A stretch of DNA of 64,000 nt from the NCBI GenBank assembly GCA_910585605.1, contig CAJUFL010000006.1, positions 1-64,000 of the forward strand, written 5' to 3'. The first letter of the stretch is position 1. Each line of letters starts with the position of its first letter. A program made the position numbers and the translations under genes. The notes below the pieces were generated by a model that did no database searches, had not been told where the DNA came from, and worked only from the letters and a program-made list of their open reading frames with translations. This document shows, in pieces, positions 61,046-64,000 of the stretch. This DNA is from an uncultured Lachnospiraceae bacterium. Its GTDB lineage: Bacteria > Bacillota > Clostridia > Lachnospirales > Lachnospiraceae.

Positions 61046-62653
61046 TCAACTATCGGTTTCTATGGGGCTGTACTGACGGATAATCGCTTCGGCTGTCTTC
61101 ATTCCATCCATGGCAGCAGACATGATCCCTCCTGCATAGCCCGCACCTTCTCCGCATGGATATCCTCCTTTTATATTAGACAGGAATCCTTCATCCCGGT
61201 GAATCCTTACAGGAGAAGAGCTTCTGCTCTCTACACCGGACAATACGGCATCCTCATGTGCAAATCCAGGAATAAACCTCTCAAATGCCTGAATGCCTTC
61301 TATTATATCATCTGTCATGAAATCAGGCAAACATTCCGCAATATTTCCTAAAGTATAGCCACCCTTGATCTGCGGTGTAACCTCTCCCAGTGTTTTACTG
61401 CCAGTCTTTATCTTAAAATCCCCAAACCGCTGGACCACTACCTTTCCCCGTCCTTCTCTATAAATCTGGTGTTCTAATTTACGCTGAAACGCTATCCCTG
61501 CTAACGGATGACTGCTTTCAAAATCCGACTGTCTCACCGTAACCACAATAGCGGAATTGGAATTGATACCGTTTCTTCCGCTATAACTCATACCATTCAC
61601 TGCTATATGTTCCTCTTCAGAAGAGGCGTTTACCACATACCCACCGGGACACATACAAAAAGAATAAACGCCCCTCCCGTCATTTGCCTGATGTGTTACT
61701 TTGTAGGGAGCTGCCGGCAGATGTCTTGCAGCAGGTCCTTCACCATACATTGCCTTCTGAATCCAGGAAGCCGGATGTTCAATTCGGACTCCCATGGCAA
61801 AATCCTTGGCCTGCATAGAAAAACCTTTATCATACAGCATGGAAAATGTATCCCTGGCACTGTGACCGATAGCAAATACAACCTGGCTGCATTCTACCCA
61901 TGTGGCATATCCTTTATGTAACAGCTTTACACCTGTAATACAGTCATTTTTTACCTGAATGTCAGCCGCCTTTGTATCAAATAAAAAGCGCCCCCCGCAA
62001 GCTTCAATTTCTTCACGGATTCCTTTGACTATTTTAACCAGTACATCCGTTCCTATATGGGGTTTACTGTCATATAAAATCTCCTCTTTGGCACCGTGTT
62101 TTACGAATTCTTCTAACACATAACGCAGTCTGCCGTATTTATCTTTTACTTGGGTATTTAATTTACCGTCACTAAATGTACCTGCTCCCCCTTCGCCAAA
62201 TTGCACATTACATTCTGTGTTCAGTGGCTTACCCAGAAAAAATTCATTTACTTCTGCCACACGTTCTTCTACACAATGACCACGCTCCACAATAATTGGT
62301 GCATATCCTGCTTTGGCTAGCATAAGGGCACAAAATAAACCGGCAGGTCCGGAACCGATAATCAGTGGATGATGCTTAATTACTTCCATTCCATGTTCCG
62401 GAATCCGGTAATCCGTTCTTTTTGTTAACATAATATTTTTATCGTTAATTCTACTCATGATTTTTTCTTCATCCGGCAAAATCACGCCTATATGATATAC
62501 ATAGAAAATATCGGGCTTCTTCCTTGCATCAATCGAACGCCTTAATATCTTATATTCAGGAACTGCTTTTAAATGAAGCCGTTTCATAATCTGCTGTTCC
62601 AGCTTCCCTTTACCACCAGTTACTGATATCTTTATTCCTCTTATTTCAATCAT
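61046..62653 (-). CDS. FAD-dependent oxidoreductase (COG2509-type, uncharacterised dehydrogenase)
   Basis: A 535-residue flavoprotein. An N-terminal domain of about 90 residues (MIEIRGIKISV ... KPDIFYVYHIGV) precedes the FAD site GSGPAGLFCALMLAKAGY at about residues 96-113 and, near the end, GAGYAGGIMSAAMDGMKTAE. I choose ATG 62653 with GAGGAG upstream. The family is common in Firmicutes, with no established substrate. Next to a second FAD oxidoreductase, it may take part in the same unknown redox pathway. Confidence 0.88.
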   Translation of the reverse strand: MIEIRGIKISVTGGKGKLEQQIMKRLHLKAVPEYKILRRSIDARKKPDIFYVYHIGVILPDEEKIMSRINDKNIMLTKRTDYRIPEHGMEVIKHHPLIIGSGPAGLFCALMLAKAGYAPIIVERGHCVEERVAEVNEFFLGKPLNTECNVQFGEGGAGTFSDGKLNTQVKDKYGRLRYVLEEFVKHGAKEEILYDSKPHIGTDVLVKIVKGIREEIEACGGRFLFDTKAADIQVKNDCITGVKLLHKGYATWVECSQVVFAIGHSARDTFSMLYDKGFSMQAKDFAMGVRIEHPASWIQKAMYGEGPAARHLPAAPYKVTHQANDGRGVYSFCMCPGGYVVNASSEEEHIAVNGMSYSGRNGINSNSAIVVTVRQSDFESSHPLAGIAFQRKLEHQIYREGRGKVVVQRFGDFKIKTGSKTLGEVTPQIKGGYTLGNIAECLPDFMTDDIIEGIQAFERFIPGFAHEDAVLSGVESRSSSPVRIHRDEGFLSNIKGGYPCGEGAGYAGGIMSAAMDGMKTAEAIIRQYSPIETDS

Positions 62654-62697
62654 ACCGCTTCTCCTCACTCTGCCACCTGGCACATTGCCCGCAGGAA

Positions 62698-63957
62698 TCA
62701 TAATTTTGAATATATATCTTTAACCGCCTGTATTCCTGAAAGAATGGCAAATGTCAGATTATATCCACCACATTTTCCATATACATCCAACAACTCACCT
62801 GTTATATATAAGTTTTCATACCTTTTACAGGAAAAAGAATCACAGGAAACCTCTTCTAATGCGATTCCGCCGCCAGTAACCTGGGCCTTTTCATAATCTT
62901 CTTTAAAAACCGGAGTGAACTTAAGTTTTTTTAAATAGGAAACCAGTCTGTCAATTTGTTTTTCTGTCATATTCCGCAGTATGAGTTCTTTATCCAGTTT
63001 CAACCGTCTTGATATGTATCTCACAAAAGGATTCGGCAAAATCCCGTCTAACATAAATTCAACGGATTCTTCCGGAAAATCGTGCTTTTGACAGACCACA
63101 AAATCCTTTAAACGATTCCATGAAAATCCGGGTAAGGTATCAATATGTAAACAGGCTTCCGCTGCCTGCTTATCAGGAGCATTCAGATAACAGGACAGAT
63201 TCATCATAACGATACCTGATAAACTTTTTTCATTGAACTGAATCTGACCAGTTTCTTTTGCCAAGACACACTTGCCATCATACAATGTTACCGTTCCATC
63301 TAACCGGACTCCTTTTGTCATGGATAACAAAGAATCCTCTACATAAATGGGACTTAATGCGGGGTAAATGGGATTACATTTCAAATTCAGCTTTTTTATC
63401 AATACATATCCACTACTGCTTCCTCCAAGCTTAGGTGCTGATGCCCCACCCAGTGCAAGAATGACATAACGGGCATGGTAAGTCACCGTAGAACCGTTCT
63501 CTTGATTCCCCATTACCTCATAATACATCCCTCTTTTTCCATGCCTTGGCTCAACTCCCGTTACCCTTGTTCCAAAACTATATTGTACACCGGCTCTCCT
63601 GCTTTTTTCATATAGTAAACGGGTTACCTGTTTTCCCTGATTAGATACCGGATAATAATATCCATTTTTCTGATATAATAAAACGCCAAGAGATTCAAAA
63701 AAATCAGGAATCTCCTCATAAGAATGTTCCAAAACCCATTGCTTCATAAACATATGGTTTCCAGAATGATAACATTCCTGAGTAAAGTCCATATTGGTAA
63801 GATTGCATTTTCCGTTACCGGCAGCACTCAGTTTACGACCTGGTACTTTCTCTTTTTCCAATACCAGTATATTCAATTGTGGCTGTAAAACCGCTGCCTG
63901 ATAAGCAGCAGCAAGCCCGGACGCACCTGCACCCGCGATAATAATATCAAACTTCAA
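62698..63957 (-). CDS. NAD(P)/FAD-dependent oxidoreductase (HI0933/YhiN/BaiN-like)
   Basis: A 419-residue flavoprotein with the FAD site IIAGAGASGLAAAYQAA at residues 5-21, the HI0933 hallmark RKLSAAGNGKCNLTN at about 41-55 and the closing ITGELLDVYGKCGGYNLTFAILSG. The start is TTG 63957, after AAGGAG. Some relatives reduce bile-acid intermediates (BaiN), but the family is broad, so that activity should not be assumed. It ends 44 bp before the COG2509-type gene. Confidence 0.9.
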   Translation of the reverse strand: MKFDIIIAGAGASGLAAAYQAAVLQPQLNILVLEKEKVPGRKLSAAGNGKCNLTNMDFTQECYHSGNHMFMKQWVLEHSYEEIPDFFESLGVLLYQKNGYYYPVSNQGKQVTRLLYEKSRRAGVQYSFGTRVTGVEPRHGKRGMYYEVMGNQENGSTVTYHARYVILALGGASAPKLGGSSSGYVLIKKLNLKCNPIYPALSPIYVEDSLLSMTKGVRLDGTVTLYDGKCVLAKETGQIQFNEKSLSGIVMMNLSCYLNAPDKQAAEACLHIDTLPGFSWNRLKDFVVCQKHDFPEESVEFMLDGILPNPFVRYISRRLKLDKELILRNMTEKQIDRLVSYLKKLKFTPVFKEDYEKAQVTGGGIALEEVSCDSFSCKRYENLYITGELLDVYGKCGGYNLTFAILSGIQAVKDIYSKL

Positions 63958-64000
63958 ATTAACTCCTTATCTCCCTTATTATGCCAAAATCAGCTGGAAT

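Noticed and set aside
63959..64000. Open minus-strand frame entering from the right edge (14 codons ending at TAA)
   Set aside because: It could be the end of an upstream gene, but the length is well within chance, and no motif is visible.
1..64000. CRISPR array, tRNA or rRNA genes, insertion sequences
   Set aside because: No regularly spaced direct repeats, no tRNA-like cloverleaf sequence and no transposase motif were found by reading; a dedicated scan could not be run.

Overview
The window looks like chromosomal core DNA of a low-GC, anaerobic, Gram-positive Firmicute of the class Clostridia, most likely the family Lachnospiraceae. The evidence is the gene content and order: a paired radical-SAM/DUF2344 module, RNase G, L21-Prp-L27, Obg, NadD-YqeK-RsfS; a SepF/DivIVA division cluster; a Min plus Mre/RodA/PBP2 cluster; and MocR and MoxR type accessory genes. 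The genus cannot be named from sequence alone. No rRNA, tRNA, CRISPR array or intact transposon was seen.

Layout. 1-1140: broken gene remains. 1.3-12.5 kb (+ strand): radical-SAM pair, rng, an unknown coiled-coil protein, the L21 leader with rplU-prp-rpmA, obgE, a YhbY-like protein, nadD-yqeK-rsfS, an HD-GYP protein and a small unknown protein. 12.6-13.8 kb: lexA and a divergent LysM protein separated by several SOS boxes. 13.8-18.7 kb: a TtcA-like enzyme, then a large thioester/CnaB surface protein with its own sortase-like gene. 18.9-20.0 kb: a Xer-type recombinase. 20.1-27.2 kb (- strand): HlyD-like protein, yggS, sepF, divIVA, aroB, lspA, rluD. 27.6-37.5 kb (- strand): DUF4321, mreC, mreD, PBP2, minC, minD, minE, rodA, mgsA, a D,D-carboxypeptidase and a P-loop protein. 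37.5-49.1 kb (- strand): a gamma-lyase-like PLP enzyme, miaA, mutL, an MGMT-like protein, a 2H phosphoesterase, an ECF sigma/anti-sigma pair, mutS, an unknown membrane protein and miaB. 49.2-52.1 kb: one intact acetyltransferase followed by broken genes. 52.1-55.8 kb: acetyltransferase, MocR regulator and divergent aminotransferase. 55.8-64 kb (- strand): HD protein, small protein, VWA/MoxR pair, proA, 5-formyl-THF cyclo-ligase, DUF896 and two FAD oxidoreductases.

How the genes work together. Most of the window is housekeeping: ribosome assembly (Obg, RsfS, YhbY-like, Prp/L27), NAD synthesis, tRNA and rRNA modification (MiaA, MiaB, TtcA-like, RluD), mismatch repair (MutS, MutL), the SOS response, and envelope growth and division. 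Two strong promoters with the same architecture (TTGTAG, 17-bp spacer, TGG before the -10) drive the division cluster and the elongation cluster. The parts that stand out are the thioester adhesin and its sortase-like partner, which lacks the usual active-site arginine; a four-copy repeat forming the C-terminus of DivIVA; a 26-bp palindrome between the MocR regulator and its divergent aminotransferase; and the decayed stretches at 1-1140 and 49.7-52.0 kb.
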